5,899 bases of DNA from an uncultured Clostridia bacterium (GTDB taxonomy: Bacteria > Bacillota > Clostridia > Oscillospirales > Oscillospiraceae): the NCBI GenBank assembly GCA_938049125.1, contig CALICR010000150.1, positions 1-5,899 of the forward strand, read 5' to 3'. Position 1 is the first letter of the stretch, and each line of letters begins with the position of its first letter. Position numbers and translations under genes: made by a program. Positions 5,660 through 5,899 of this stretch are shown in pieces. Under the pieces are notes generated by a model, which saw only the letters and a list, made by a program, of their open reading frames with translations, was not told the origin of the DNA and ran no database searches.

Positions 5660-5899
5660 TCACGGCTGGGGGACGGGGCGGTATTCACTCTGGGAGAACA
5701 CGCGGCGGAAGCCGAGGGAGGCATAGAGGTGCGAGGAGACGGGATTCCGCCGGTCCACATAGAGGGCGGCGGTGCGTCCTTCGGCCAGAATCTCATTTTT
5801 CAGCGTATTCACCACCCGGCGGGCATAGCCCCGGCCACGGAACTCGTCCCGGGTATAGACGGCGGTGATGCGGTCGGTGCCGTCCGGCGCGTGGCCTAC
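5660..5899 (-). CDS. GNAT family N-acetyltransferase, C-terminal part (5' end beyond window)
   Basis: This minus-strand frame enters at the right edge and reads 79 residues to a TGA at 5662-5660. It contains the acetyl-CoA-binding motif A of GNAT enzymes: a beta strand with ITAVYTRDEF, then RGRGYARRVVNTL, which fits the family's Q/R-x-x-G-x-G/A loop and helix. Next comes the beta-strand AALYVDRRNPVSSHLY and then ASLGFRRVFSQSEYR, the usual C-terminal strand and helix of the fold. GNAT enzymes move an acetyl group from acetyl-CoA to amines of small molecules or proteins. The substrate cannot be told from this part. The gene converges on asnS and shares its terminator. The N-terminal half is outside the window. 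Confidence 0.8.
   Translation of the reverse strand, partial: VGHAPDGTDRITAVYTRDEFRGRGYARRVVNTLKNEILAEGRTAALYVDRRNPVSSHLYASLGFRRVFSQSEYRPVPQP

Noticed and set aside
4236..5663. A long minus-strand open frame antisense to asnS.
   Set aside because: It runs antisense to a textbook AsnS and through the terminator, and its Val/Leu/Gly/His-rich content is typical of the antisense of a GC-rich gene.

Overview
The window looks like chromosome from a GC-rich gut Firmicute of the Oscillospiraceae/Ruminococcaceae kind (Flavonifractor or Oscillibacter-like). This is inferred from the strong AGGAGG ribosome binding sites, the clear sigma-A promoters, a DUF5662 gene, and an AsnA plus bacterial AsnS pair in a GC-rich genome. 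No species can be named from the sequence alone.

Left part (1-2455), accessory in character. A sigma-70/ECF-like factor on the minus strand runs off the left edge and starts at a TTG with no visible ribosome binding site. A strong imperfect inverted repeat (469-502) lies just upstream of it. A divergent plus-strand unit follows: a 49-residue small protein (641-790) with a textbook ribosome binding site, overlapping by GTGA a 542-residue large serine recombinase (787-2415). A hairpin follows the recombinase. The arrangement resembles the recombinase end of an integrative element, with the element either extending left or reduced to the recombinase alone. No attachment site pair can be shown.

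Middle (2454-3063). A sigma-A-like promoter abuts the hairpin and drives a DUF5662-family protein whose conserved His/Asp pattern is reminiscent of HD-type metal-binding proteins.

Right part (3073-5899), housekeeping. A good promoter (TTGTAA-17-TATACT) and a short leader precede asnA (ammonia-dependent asparagine synthetase) and asnS (asparaginyl-tRNA synthetase), 30 bases apart. The two form an operon that makes asparagine and loads it onto tRNA-Asn. A strong, apparently bidirectional terminator closes the operon and also serves a convergent GNAT acetyltransferase gene that is cut by the right edge.

I saw no tRNA, rRNA, CRISPR array or insertion sequence. I found no convincing undescribed system. 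The points most worth a second look are the small protein coupled to the recombinase, the odd 5' end of the sigma gene, and the absence of a T-box before asnA-asnS.
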